Source of the DNA: Megaleporinus macrocephalus
Taxonomy: Eukaryota; Chordata; Actinopteri; Characiformes; Anostomidae
Length of the DNA stretch: 64,000 nt
Reading direction: 5' to 3'
Assembly: GCA_021613375.1 (NCBI GenBank)
Contig: CM038711.1
Coordinates: 22,183,223-22,247,222, forward strand
The notes under the pieces are model-generated. The model ran no database searches and had not been told where the DNA came from. It saw nothing but the letters and a program-made list of their open reading frames with translations. Numbering within the stretch: the stretch's first letter is position 1; every line of letters begins with the position of its first letter. Positions 23,420-33,844 of this stretch are shown here, piece after piece. The position numbers and the translations under genes were made by a program.

Positions 23420-23775
23420 TATAGAGCAGACACTCTTCTCACAGGACACGAGTTTGTGGAGTGTGTCTGTAGAAATTTGTGCCCATTTAGTCCATAGAGC
23501 ATTTATGAGCTCAGGTAATGATGTTAGATGAGAGGCTTATAATTGACGTTCTTCCCCAAGATGTCAGTGGAGATTGAATTCAGGGTTTTGTGCAGGCCAC
23601 TGGTGTTCATCCACACCAAATTTGTTGAACTCTGTCTTTATGGAACCTATTATGTGCACAAGGACACAGTCATGCTGGTTAGGAAAGAGCCTTCCCAAAA
23701 TTGTTGTCAAAAATTGGAAGCAAAAACCTTCCAGTAGGCCATGTTCTGCCATGTACCATCTGCTCAACCCTTGTT
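23420..23775 (-). pseudogene. Tc1-like transposon, 3' part of transposase, split by a LINE
   Basis: On the minus strand 23570-23720 reads QHDCVLVHIIGSIKTEF then FNKFGVDEHQWPAQNPEF. This is the catalytic D/E neighbourhood of a Tc1-like transposase (usually QHDCAPVHKA...SIKT...FGVE...DWPAQSPDLNP). Conserved nucleotide similarity continues left to about 23460 (gtagaaatttgtgcccattta). The other part of the same gene lies at 25353-25740, beyond the LINE. The known order of the transposase is: N-terminal part at 25.7 kb, interruption, C-terminal part here. Several substitutions break the expected key residues. Inactive. Confidence 0.75.
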
Positions 23776-25352
23776 CTTTCATGAGACTGCTTCAACTAAT
23801 CTATCACCAACTATAAGTCACCTCCGCCTGCTTGTGACAGTGATGCCTTCCTTCCAGATGAACACAATAACTTCTATGCTTGGTTTGAAGCACCGAACAG
23901 CACGACAGGGAGGAAAACCACACCTCCTCCGAATGAATAGGTACTGTGTCTGTCCACTGCTGATGTGCGATAAACTCTATACAGAGTTGACCCACGAAAA
24001 GCTCCAGGATCTGATAGCATACCGGGCAGAGTGCTCAGAGAATGCGCTCTATGCGACACGTTACAGACATATTCAACATCTCTCTGAGCACTGCAGTCGT
24101 TCTGATGTACTTCAAGTCCACCACCATCTTCCCTGTGCCAAAGAAGTCTCTAGTGTCCTGCCTCAATGACTACCTCCTGTTATACTCTCTCACATCATCA
24201 TGAAGTGCCTCGAGAGGCTTGTCATGAGGCACATTAAAGACCAGGTCCCTCCTTCACTGGACACACTGCAATTTACATATCGCGCCAAGACATATCGTTG
24301 TTACCTATTCAGACCGAGAGACCTCAGTCAGGATAGAGGATAGTTAACAACACCTCCAGCACCAACACCCCTCAGGACTGTGTGCTCAGACCACTACTGT
24401 TCACTCTACACTTACATCATCAAGTTTGCCGATGACACGACTGTGTTGGGCCTGATCAGCAAGAATAATGAGTTAATGTACAGAGAGGAAGTGCAGCAGC
24501 TAACGAACTGGTGCAGAACCAACAACCTGTCTCAGAATGTGGACAAAACTAAGGAGATGGTTGTTGACTTCAGAAGAGTGCAATGTGACCACCACCCCCC
24601 TAACATTACTGGCTCTGCTGTGGAGCAAAGGGGGACTATAGAAAGCATCTTAAGCAGCTGCATCATGGCCAGGTTTGGTGATTGAACCGCCTCTGACCGC
24701 AAGACCCTACAGCAAATAGTGAGGACAGCTGAGAAGATCATTGGAGTCTCTCTCCCCTCCATCATGGACATCAACACCATACACTACATCCGCAAAGCCA
24801 CCAGCATTGTGGACGACCCCATCCATCCCTCACTCAGACTATTTTCACTGAAAATGAAGGCACCAGAGCATCTGTGCCTTCACTGCCAGACTCTGCAACA
24901 GCTTTGTTCCTCAAGCGACCAGGTTTTTAAACTCACATGGGCTGATTTGAATGCCTTCACACACATACACACACACACCTCTTTTGATGTTCTACTTGCA
25001 CTGACTGGAACATTGCTGCTGAGTTCACACTGTTTACTTCTACCTCTAGCAAGTACTACCTCAGTAACTGCTGCACTTGTTACCTGACTGCATAAACTCA
25101 CAGATCAGAGTATATTAAATATCTCTGCACTTTATTCCAAGACCTCATGTTCAGTAATGAGTGCTGTGTCAGTGCTGCACTGTCTGTTTCTGTGTCTAAT
25201 GTTTCATTTAACGTATTTATTGTTTCTAGTTTAATTTTGTTGCACACTTACGTCTGCACGTTTGCACTTTGTACTGGAGGAACGTGATTTCACTCCACTG
25301 TGTACTTATACGTAGATGGAATGACAATAAAAGCCTCTTGACTTGACTTGAT
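23776..25352 (+). pseudogene. L2/CR1-like LINE ORF2 remnant inserted in a Tc1-like element
   Basis: Translated in shifting frames, the plus strand gives a linker and reverse transcriptase: TNYKSPPPA and FLPDEHNNFYAWFEAPNST at 23805-23900, then [20 protein letters not shown], then KFADDTTVLG at about 24422, with the catalytic FADD box at 24425-24436. It continues as LTNWCRTNNLSQNVDKTKEM, then RTAEKIIGVSLPSIMDI. The RT motif A region is deleted near 24295, and another deletion joins the thumb to the C-terminal domain near 24630. In-frame stops occur. The non-coding 3' end (25090-25352) finishes aatgacaataaaagcctc and the short repeat tail cttgacttgacttga, which marks the 3' terminus. The 5' end is truncated, as usual for LINE insertions. 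The left edge is approximate (23730-23790). Confidence 0.85.
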
Positions 25353-25745
25353 CTACAGAACTCCAGCCGATGCTTGGCACCGTGCATAGTGATCTTAGGC
25401 CTGTGTGCTGCTGTTTGACCATGGAAACCCAGAACCACAGTTCTTGTGCTGTTGTTGCTTTGGTAAATGATGCAACCAGGGACAGGTGTTTTTTACATGC
25501 TATGCTAGTTGTTGTTCCCAGACTCTTCCGTTTCACAATAATGGCACTTACAGTTGACCAGGGCAGATCTAGCAGGGCAGAAATCTGGCCAAATCAGACC
25601 ATTGAACCTAACAGTAGTTTCGATGAAAGATTCTTTCAATTACAGTAATTTCTCGAGTTTACAGCGCTGCATGCGCTCTTCAGTATGAGAAATTCTACCG
25701 CCAACATTTGTCTATAAAGAATATGTGATTTTACATATTGTTAGC
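25353..25745 (-). pseudogene. Tc1-like transposon, N-terminal part of the split transposase
   Basis: On the minus strand the reading includes SLGTTTS and GFHGQTAAHRPKITM followed by GAKHRLEFC. This matches the DNA-binding to catalytic transition of Tc1-like transposases (GFHGRAAAHKPKIT...NAKRRLEWC). It runs out at the exact base where the LINE tail begins, and the continuation lies at 23420-23775. Nucleotide similarity to the element end extends right to roughly 25745 (tgtctataaagaatatgtg). Frameshifts are present. Confidence 0.75.
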
Positions 25746-25749
25746 AAAA

Positions 25750-26304
25750 GGAATCTTGATTTACAATCTTGAATTACTTTTATAAAAGAAATCTTGGGGG
25801 TTCAAGCTTCTTTTTTTTACACTGTACGGGGTCCCTGGCTGAAAAACAGTACCCCCACTTTAATGTTTTCAACGTGCACACAGCTGTATTATCTATGAAA
25901 ACACAATACCAAATCAGTCTTGATATAATAGGACTCAGGATCTGGAACCAAACCTTGTTTGGGACATGTCTCCTTCCTCCTGTATGTAGCAGTGCTAAAG
26001 GATCATGAGCTGTTCAGTGAGAGATGAGTCAGCGCAGACAGGGTAGCCGATGGCGGTGGAGATAAGGGGACATCGCGTCACTGGGGCAGCCAGAGCAAGA
26101 TGATAATGGTGCTTTTGGCCTCTCCCTGCTGGCTCCAGCCTGCTTCAGCTGCAGGCAAGCCCTCGCTGGTGCCACCCTGTCTTCAGCCTCCAACACATAC
26201 ACACACATACACACAGGCTGGTGACTGACTGGTTGCTCTTTCTCACGACAGTGGGTGACCCTCCACCCCCCGGACAGGCTGCCTCCATAATGCCATGCTT
26301 GAGT

Positions 26305-26305
<1 letters not shown>
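25750..26305. other. no gene recognised; GC-balanced block 26010-26300
   Basis: The right half is richer in G+C and retains CpGs, and could be conserved non-coding DNA. The frames seen on both strands are opened by the adjacent AG repeat. Confidence 0.35.

Positions 26306-26308
<3 letters not shown>

Positions 26309-26361
<53 letters not shown>
26309..26361. repeat. (AG)26 microsatellite
   Basis: Uninterrupted AG tract of about 53 bases, read directly. The frames of 66 to 144 codons over it are artefacts of the repeat. Confidence 0.97.
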
Positions 26362-26365
<4 letters not shown>

Positions 26366-26808
26366 CCCCGACAGTTATCACTGGCCCAGACGCCAGTCTC
26401 TGCACTATCATCAGGGTGTGATGAAGCAGATAGTGTAGGAGGGATCAGCAGAGATGCACACAATGCTATTGTTCAGAGATAGCAGGAGATGCACAGACAG
26501 AGAAGGAAAACACAGTGAGATTTGATCCTTTCCCATGTTAGCAGTCTTTATTGCAACATCACAACACATACACAATTACATTTCTTTTATGGATGATGAT
26601 CGGAATTATATCAGTATCGGCAGATCAACATTAGTCATAGGCTTAGATTTCACATGTAATTTAAACTGACATATAAGGACTCGTTTATCATATTCCAGTA
26701 GAGTAGATTGTCTACTTAGATGTCTGGATGTTATTTCTTTTTTTGCACTTGTAACCCAAATAACGAGTGCATTACAATTCTCTGCATCTGCATTAGCATC
26801 AACAAAAC

Positions 26809-26929
26809 AGTGGGATCCAAAAATGTTGCATTTAATTTAATACAAAGTTTCTCTTTACAAATTCTATGATTAAGATTTATGTTAAAAGTATTTATTTTAC
26901 ATACAACATGACTTTTGTTGGATCCCACT
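26809..26929. mobile_element. short inverted-repeat element (MITE-like)
   Basis: AGTGGGATCCAA at 26809-26820 and its exact reverse complement at 26918-26929 enclose 97 bases of AT-rich DNA. Similarity extends a few bases inward on each side with mismatches. No coding capacity. The class is not determined; a Tc1-like non-autonomous element is possible. Confidence 0.6.
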
Positions 26930-27189
26930 AAATGTGTGTAAAATATTGGATATCAGCACTGACCTAGAATTCCTGCATGAGTGTATACATTAACCCACAT
27001 GCATACATTAAATCAATGCAGTTACTGACAAAAAAAATCTATGGTAGACGACAATAAAGCACCTGCATTTCTGTACCTCAGTACTTTTTTTAAGTCTGAG
27101 TGGAAGAAAATGGGAATATTCAAAAGCCTGTTTTGTAACTTGCTGATTTGTTCGACTTTGTTTTGCCCTTGATTGACTTCGCTTTGTGT

Positions 27190-27825
27190 GCAAGAGCCAC
27201 AAAGTTGAAAGCATGTACTTGTGGCTTCACTGGCTGAGCCCAAACCTGGAAAACAGGTTCAAACCATTATCCCTCCTCCACCAAACGTTACTATTGCCAC
27301 AATGCATTCCTGCAGGTTGCATTTTCCTGGCATCCACTCAACCCATATTCATTCATCAGACTTTCAGAATGTTTCCACGGGTCTAGCATGCAACAGCAAT
27401 GTGTTTTACACCACTCCAGACAATGTTTGGCATCGAGCAGATTGATATTTTTGTGCAGCTGCTAAGCTGTGGGAATTCATTTCATAAAGTTTCTGATGCT
27501 CAGTTCTTGTGCTGATGTTGCTTCCAGTGGCAGGAAATTGATTTGGAACTTTATAAGATTTTATAATATATAAATATAAGATGTTGTTTCTTCTAAATGC
27601 TTCCATTTCACTTACAGCTGCCTGGGGTAGATCTAACAGGGCAGAAATGTTATGAAATTAGGTGTCATCCTGTGACCGGGCCGCTTTTAAAGTCACTGAG
27701 CTCTTTAGTATGACCCATTCTAATGCCTGTGTTTGCTTATAAGGATACCTGTTAGCAAATGATGTGATTTAAACAACTGAACCCAACCGTTAGCAGGGGT
27801 GTCCACATACTTTCAGATAGTTGCT
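27190..27825 (-). pseudogene. second Tc1-like transposon copy, decayed
   Basis: Nucleotide blocks typical of the same Tc1-like family occur in order: acaaagttgaaagcatg at 27199, ccattatccctcctccaccaaac at 27265, cacaatgcattcc at 27298, tcctggcatccactcaacc at 27326, gttttacaccactcca at 27400, gttcttgtgctgatgttgcttcc at 27502, agatctaacagggcagaaat at 27630, gtcactgagctctttagta at 27693, and the terminus ggggtgtccacatactttc at 27797. The coding strand is minus. Compared with the first copy it is not interrupted by the LINE, but it has many substitutions and short deletions and no open frame over 70 codons. The left (3') end is not recognisable beyond 27190. Confidence 0.75.
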
Positions 27826-27830
27826 ATTCT

Positions 27831-27867
27831 ACTATACTATACTATACTATACTATACTATACTATAC
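27831..27867. repeat. (ACTAT)7 pentanucleotide microsatellite
   Basis: Seven uninterrupted ACTAT units followed by AC, directly beyond the Tc1-like terminus. Confidence 0.95.
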
Positions 27868-27869
27868 GT

Positions 27870-28845
27870 TAGACTCCAGAAAGTTTTAAAAGTATTTAGT
27901 CTTAAAGGTTTTGGGGGAACACCAAAATAAAATTTGTGATTTCCTGAGATTGGATCATCGCATTCTTAATATTGACTTTAGAGGAAACTTCCTTTCCAGT
28001 GTTTACAGTTTTCTCAGTGATTATGGATTCATCCACAGCTCTAATCATCTAAAATATCTTCTTTATTTCATAGCTCTCTACCAATTAGCTGAAATCTGTA
28101 ATTTTGCATTGTGATTCCAAACTTTTGACTGCAAACATATATTTATTATATTTTTTTATATTTATATTATTTATATTTATATTTATTTTATATATGTATA
28201 AATATACATATAAATAGAGGAGTACAAATTTGACCTTTTAATAATATGTTTACAGAGGTATCTCTACTTTCTCTCATGTATAGGATTTGTGCACTTTGTC
28301 CATCATTGGCCAAATACAAGTAAACTGAAAGAAAAGTGTGTTGATCAAAGTGTCGGGTCACATGGTCCAAAGTATCTTTAACTCATTACCATTTAAGTTA
28401 TTGTAATTACATACAGTTTGTGACAGCTGTGCTTCCTCCATTGGCTAAACATAAGCAGGAAACAAACTTACACTGTCGTAAACATGAGCAGTTAAATATG
28501 AAACTGATAAAGACACCAAAAAGACATACTCCTTGCCGAAGAAGAGAAAGACCCAAACCCACCTACCCGGCCCAGGTTTGGCCTGTTTAGATGGTCTGTA
28601 CATTTAAATTGCTGCTTTCCTTTTTTCAGTCAGTATGCTGAGGTGTTGGCTTCTGAAAGCTTGTTATTTCATGTTGGCTGATGAAACAGTAACCACACAG
28701 TAATGAGAAAAATAAACCTGGTGTGACCTGTTAAGGTTCCGTGGGCTTCATGGTGCTGTGTGTACTCCTGTTTCCTGTTGCTGTTTGGCCTAGCGGAGGA
28801 GTAGGGGTCAGCAGTGAGGACTTTGTACTGAGACCCTGACTAAAT
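27870..28845. other. no gene recognised; AT-rich patch 28137-28215
   Basis: The patch is built of imperfect TTTATAT repeats. The remainder is unremarkable, with a slightly GC-rich stretch at 28540-28610. Confidence 0.5.
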
Positions 28846-28870
28846 ACACACACACACACACACACACACA
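28846..28870. repeat. (CA)12 microsatellite
   Basis: Uninterrupted AC/CA tract. Confidence 0.95.
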
Positions 28871-29998
28871 TTCCTTCCTGTCCTGCCACAGTGACATAGC
28901 TCACGTTCACAGCGCCATGGGGAGGTCACTATGTTACATGTTATTCCTTAACTGACCCCACAGTACCTAGGGATTGAGCCTCACAGACTGGGGCTTGAGT
29001 CCATGGCATAAAGCCCAAAACTCTTTGTATTTTGTATCAGAGCAGCATACATTGCAGGAAGTGCTGATAACATTTCAAAGGACAATCGCAAATCATCGGC
29101 GGTTGGAAGTCTGTCAATTCAAATCTTTCAGTGGCTCAGACACAGAAGCTCAGAGGGACTTCTGTAGAAACTGTGATGACATGTCTTAGCCATAGTATGC
29201 TATGCCAGTTCATAAAAGTGTCATGACAAAACCAGAGAACATGTTATGAAAACATGTTATGGAACTGTTTTCTGACAGAAACTATTCAGCCCCCAAAATA
29301 CAAATGTTGCTACACTTACACAAAGGTAAGTTATCAATACATGAATGGGATATCTAGTCCTTATTGATTTTCATTCACACTCTGTTAGGTCAGTTTATTA
29401 CGAAGACTGGAGGACTGGAGGTCTAGAGTTATGGCCATTAGTAAGGAAGTTCATTATGTTTAAAATCACAAAATATATGCCCACTATGCCTAAACTGCAC
29501 AAACCACAATCTATTGTTTCAACAGACAGATGGTCAAAATCTCAACCAGGGGGCAGGAGTTCTAGAGCAGGCACCTACTAGAGCAAAGTAGACTTATAAG
29601 GTTGTTTATTTAAACCAATGAACAGTCTCATCCCCCTTTAATATGTAAGGCTGTTTATAAATAGGTTTATGATATGTTTTATTGTAATCATTAGATGTAC
29701 TGTATACAATGCATCAAACAACAATACCTGTATTTTACAACTGCCAAACATAAAATTGTTCAAAAGGAAATCTTCATATTTTCTGCATGATTTTACTCCC
29801 ACTATGGAACATAAGCTGAAATTGATTGTTTTTATGCTTTTGCTTCAGGAAAACCAAATTTTAAAATGCACTTATATCCACCTAGCATCAGCACATCCGG
29901 GAACTTTGGCTTAAACACAACTCTGACACATCACCCTCCATAGACTGTAATGTAATAGCAGCACAACACAAAACCAACAGAGAACCACCAGAACTGAA
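28871..29998. other. no gene recognised
   Basis: Unremarkable DNA with frames of 70-80 codons that show no motif. Confidence 0.5.
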
Positions 29999-30356
29999 CT
30001 AGTGTTGGTCATCCATCTATCCATTCATCCATTATCTTGCACTTCAACCTGCTAGTCGGGGTCACGGAGCATCATCATCCTCAGGAGAAGGCAGAGTACA
30101 CCATGGACAGGTCGGCAGTCATTCGCATAGCTAACACACTCACATTCACACCTACGGGCAATTCAGAGTGAGCGATCAACCAACATGCATGTGTTTGGAT
30201 GTGTGGGAGGAAACCGGAGTACCGGGAGGAAACCCACTCAAGCACGGGGAGAACATACACACTCCACACAGAACGTCCCAGACCGGGAATCCAACCTGGA
30301 TTGTCTTGCTGTGACAATCTAACTACTACACCACCGCTCTGCCTAGTGTTGGTCAT
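29999..30356 (-). mobile_element. complete tRNA-derived SINE with perfect 14-bp target duplication
   Basis: The body is 30013-30342, in minus orientation. CTAGTGTTGGTCAT occurs exactly at 29999-30012 and 30343-30356, the target-site duplication. Read on the minus strand, the head has an A-box-like TGGTGTAGTAGTTAG at 30319-30333 and a B-box-like AGGTTGGATTCC at 30286-30297 (consensus GGTTCGANTCC, with two changes). A conserved body with cctcccggtactccggtttcc follows, then a tail of ATGG-type short repeats. A 5'-truncated relative lies at 16445-16570. The perfect duplication suggests a fairly young insertion. Mobilised by a partner LINE, not self-sufficient. Confidence 0.9.
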
Positions 30357-31349
30357 TTGAATCATTTATAAACTATAAACATTTATACTTCTTTCTTTTT
30401 CTATTGTCACTTATGCAGGACACTGGTTTCAGGAATAAGACAAATTACAAAGTATCCAATCAGGACAGAGATCACATACATATATCAGTCTTAAAGGCAC
30501 AGTAACAAAAACAGCCTTCTTAATTCTAAGGGATGAGGAAGGGCTGAAAAAATTGATCATGGAAAAAACGAATTAATAAATGCCTCTTGGAAAAAAAGAA
30601 TAAAAAAAACATGGGTTATGGGTTAAGAAAATCTACTAAATGGAGCTCAAACATCAAATAAATCCTGTTTTGTAGATTTTCATACTCCCTCACGGTGGAT
30701 TTCTTAAAGAAGGGCAGGGTCAGCAGAAACTGCAGCTAAACACCCTAGTGGCCAGGCTGATCTCTCTCTCTCTCTCTCTCTCCCTACCAGCACTGACAAT
30801 GAAGTGCCCTGACTTGTTTGACTTTCTGTGTAGAGGAGTGAAGGCTGAAGCTGTGTGGGGGGCAATCCAACTCCACAATACCCCTTTCTCCCAGTCTGGC
30901 TCTGAGCATGGTCTGCACTCCCCCAATCCTGCTCCCTGCTCCCCATGCCTCCAGTCTAGTGTGATTTATAGTGAATTAAAAAGGCTTGGGGGTGCAGACT
31001 ACGCTGCTCAAATACGCTCTGTCTGGCTGGCACTCTTCCACGTCGTCAGACAAGGATTGCGTTTCTCTCCCCATACACGACCATTGTGCCCTCAACGGAT
31101 GAATCATGCCTGAGCAGAGCTAACGCCACAAGCTTCACAAAGAGCACTGTGGCTGCAGCTAAAGATTCATATTCTGCACACTGAAATTGACCGTGCTCCT
31201 AAAAAGGGTAGCAGTTCTGTAAAGTGCGAGCCTGTGGTCTCTGACGGATTGAGTCTGTGGTCATAAAGAGAAAGAGTTAACAATAACACCAGAATGCAGG
31301 AATGCACAGAGATGTAAGCATCCATAAAGCAGCTACTTTAGATAGACAG

Positions 31350-31353
<4 letters not shown>
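30357..31353. other. no gene recognised; includes (TC)11 at 30761-30782
   Basis: The (TC)11 tract is clean. DNA at 30790-31140 is GC-balanced and unique-looking, with a 121-codon plus frame (30748-31113) that starts in the TC tract and shows no family motif, so it is not called as a gene. Confidence 0.4.
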
Positions 31354-31400
<47 letters not shown>

Positions 31401-31560
31401 GCAAGAAAAAGAAAGGGAAGGAGAAGAGAGAGAGAGTGAAAGAAGAAGAAACAAAGGGAGGGACATAAAGAAAAGGAGAGGGGGAGACAGAGAAGGGGAG
31501 GAGAACAGAAAAAAGGAGGGAAGAAGAGAGCGCGAGAGAGGAGGAGAAAGAAAACACAAC
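31354..31560. repeat. (GA)22 tract grading into GA-rich purine DNA
   Basis: A clean GA run covers 31354-31397; imperfect purine-only sequence continues to about 31550. The 80-140-codon minus-strand frames (Ser/Leu/Phe-rich) are products of this composition. Confidence 0.95.
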
Positions 31561-31589
31561 ACAAACACACAAATACATATAATTTTGTG

Positions 31590-31755
31590 TATTGCAATGG
31601 CAATGAAAATAAGTGGCTCCAAAGTGGCAACTTCACAAGAGCAGGCAACAACATGTAAGTCAATGGAACCAAAATTATTTTAGAGAATTTCCATTGGTCC
31701 ATCCATCATAATATCTTTACATAATGTAAATGGCAGCGCTGACTGACTGTGTGTT
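31590..31755 (+). repeat. dispersed repeat, family A copy 2
   Basis: Same family as 4310-4735 in opposite orientation; ATGTAAGTCAATGGAACCA lies at 31652-31670 and ccattggtccatccatcat at 31691. Confidence 0.55.
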
Positions 31756-32079
31756 TTTCTTTGGGCAGTGATGACGTATGTTGTGATGAAGTGACATCAT
31801 TTTTGCCCACAAAAGTGTAACATTGTGGAAAAATAAGATAAAATAAACACAAAAGTTTATTTTATTTTTACAAAATGTTACATTCAGTAAACAAACAGTA
31901 ACCTTGCTTTACAATGTGCAGAAGGATGTTCACTGTGGAGAAAGTGTTCACTTATTTTCCCTTAGAAAATCAAGAAAACATGCAACTTCAACAAATATAA
32001 CTGTTATATATAATTGTTGCAATGCTTTGACAATGTAAATGTAATCCTTAGGCATAGAGAGAGATAAAGCAAGAAAAGG

Positions 32080-32087
<8 letters not shown>
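31756..32087. other. no gene recognised
   Basis: AT-rich DNA with nothing identified. Confidence 0.5.

Positions 32088-32119
<32 letters not shown>
32088..32119. repeat. (GA)16 microsatellite
   Basis: Uninterrupted GA tract. Confidence 0.95.
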
Positions 32120-32120
<1 letters not shown>

Positions 32121-32530
32121 CCGACGTGCTGATGGGTCTCAGCAGGCTCTGATAGGGGCCGGTATGTAGCAATGGGTACAGTCATCATCTAGCTGTGCAT
32201 TCCTGCCCTATCTGTGCAGTAAACTGGATCTCCTTCTTCCTCTTATCAGCTGTCAGGAATTCTCTATCTGAGGCCCTCTCTGTCTCTCTCGCTCCCTCTT
32301 TCACTCCCTCCCTCTTCTTTTCTTCCCTTTTCCGTTGCCTTCTCTTCCTCCGACACGGAGCAGGGATAGTTAATGGTCATTAAGATAAGGAAAGCGCTGA
32401 GGGGCGGCAGACGCCTCTGGGGACGAGTTGGAACCCAAACACTCGGGGTTGGAAGCGTTACACGCCACCAGTCCAACTTCACCCACCCTCAGTCTATGCC
32501 GTCTGTCAGCACTGGCACTGTACAAATAAC
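32120..32530. other. GC-rich block, candidate conserved non-coding element
   Basis: A TC-rich stretch (32270-32350) is followed by CpG-bearing unique sequence (32385-32490). Overlapping frames on both strands lack motifs. Confidence 0.25.
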
Positions 32531-32714
32531 CAAATATTCAATCCTCTTGGCTACACACGCTAACTTTAATCAGGATCAGTATATTGAAATAATGAAACTG
32601 AAGATATTACATATCATGTCTTTGTAGTGTTTTTCTTACAATACAGTAGATTTTGTCAGAATAAACTTTGAGTGTGCTTTATAAAATTTATGATGAAATT
32701 TAAGTTGATGTTAT

Positions 32715-32933
32715 GGCTAGTAGTGTCCAAGAGACATGCAGAACCAAAATTTGTTCTTCAAACTAGCTCACAAGATAGAAAAGTTACATGTTATAGCACT
32801 TGCAGATATTTTAATGGTACATTAAGATTTTAGAAGCAAAAACATACCAACAAACACACCTCTTATTTTGCTTTATAAATAAATGGTTTTAAACAATGTA
32901 CTTGGGTGTCTATGACTTTTGCACAGCACGGAA
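32715..32933 (+). repeat. dispersed repeat, family E copy 1
   Basis: TTTGTTCTTCAAACTAGC followed by (t/a)cacaagata at 32749-32776 is repeated at 47689-47716, and ggttttaaaca(a/t)tg...ttgggtgtctatgacttttgcacag near 32886 matches its counterpart near 47857. The gcacag(c/t)a end resembles a Tc1-like terminus. Probably a non-autonomous DNA transposon; non-coding. Confidence 0.65.
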
Positions 32934-33775
32934 TATATACACGGTATATACCGAGGCTCTAAGATGCACCTTTACAGGAGAAAAAACAAATATTCTTTAC
33001 TTTTATAGAAGTTAATAGAACTACACTCATTTTGGACCATGTATTTATACACAGCATGAATGGCAACAGGTACTTTCAAATCAAGTCAAGAACAAAAAAA
33101 TGATAAAACTAAAAAAATAGGCTTTGTTCCATCAGCAGAGATACGAACATTATATCAAATACTGAGGATGGTGAGCAGTTGATATATGATGTATGTTTGC
33201 ATTAAAAGCAGTATATGTATGAAACTGCATATGTGCAGATAATTACAGAAACAGGTCAACAGAACAAACATTTCCTCACTAATTCAAAGGAAATCGTATA
33301 CAGGTTATTAAATACATCCAGACTTACATAAAATGCCAAAAGAACACAAACTGTTCAGACTTTTTGTCTTTAGTCCTACACTGGCATGGAATTGTTTCAT
33401 GTTGGCCTTCTTTATATTGTTTCATATTGTTTAACCAGAGTCAATAAACCGAGGACCCACATAGCAAGTCATTGTTTTTGCAAAATATTTTCTTTTCTCT
33501 GTTGATTCAGAGCAACTCAGCGGGCATCTCAAACAGTCATTTATTGCTCTTGTGTAATTTGAAAATAATGAGAACCAAAGCTTTGGAAAGAGTGAAGAAG
33601 TGGGCTGGCTGCATTGACGCTACACAAAAATATGTATTCTACAACACAGAGGAAATATTATGCATAAAACATACTCTGTTGCAGAGAACGTGTGTCCATG
33701 ATTTGCATAGTCTGGGGTTAAATTAGCAGGAATTTTATGTTAAAGAAGAAAAAAATGTGTACTGCACTATTCCCA
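32934..33775. other. no gene recognised
   Basis: AT-rich DNA; frames up to 84 codons without motifs. Confidence 0.5.
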
Positions 33776-33777
33776 CC

Positions 33778-33844
33778 CACCCACACACACACACACACAC
33801 ACATACAAAGAAAGAGAGAGAGAGAAAGAGATACACACACTCAG
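33778..33844. repeat. compound CA/GA microsatellite
   Basis: CA tract at about 33781-33802, then a GA-rich run to 33830, then CA again. The overlapping His/Thr- and Arg/Glu-rich frames are artefacts. Confidence 0.9.

Noticed and set aside
26029..26463. 144- and 88-codon minus frames with Ser-Leu repeats
   Set aside because: They cross the (AG)26 microsatellite; flanking parts have no motif.
30280..30335. Functional tRNA gene on the minus strand
   Set aside because: The A- and B-box-like segments belong to a SINE; B box has two changes and the cloverleaf cannot be completed.
30081..30365. 94-codon minus frame with YVLPVLEW-like stretch
   Set aside because: It is the translation of the SINE body.
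31277..31702. 141-, 94- and 81-codon overlapping minus frames
   Set aside because: All three frames stay open across the GA tract, which shows a composition effect and not a gene.
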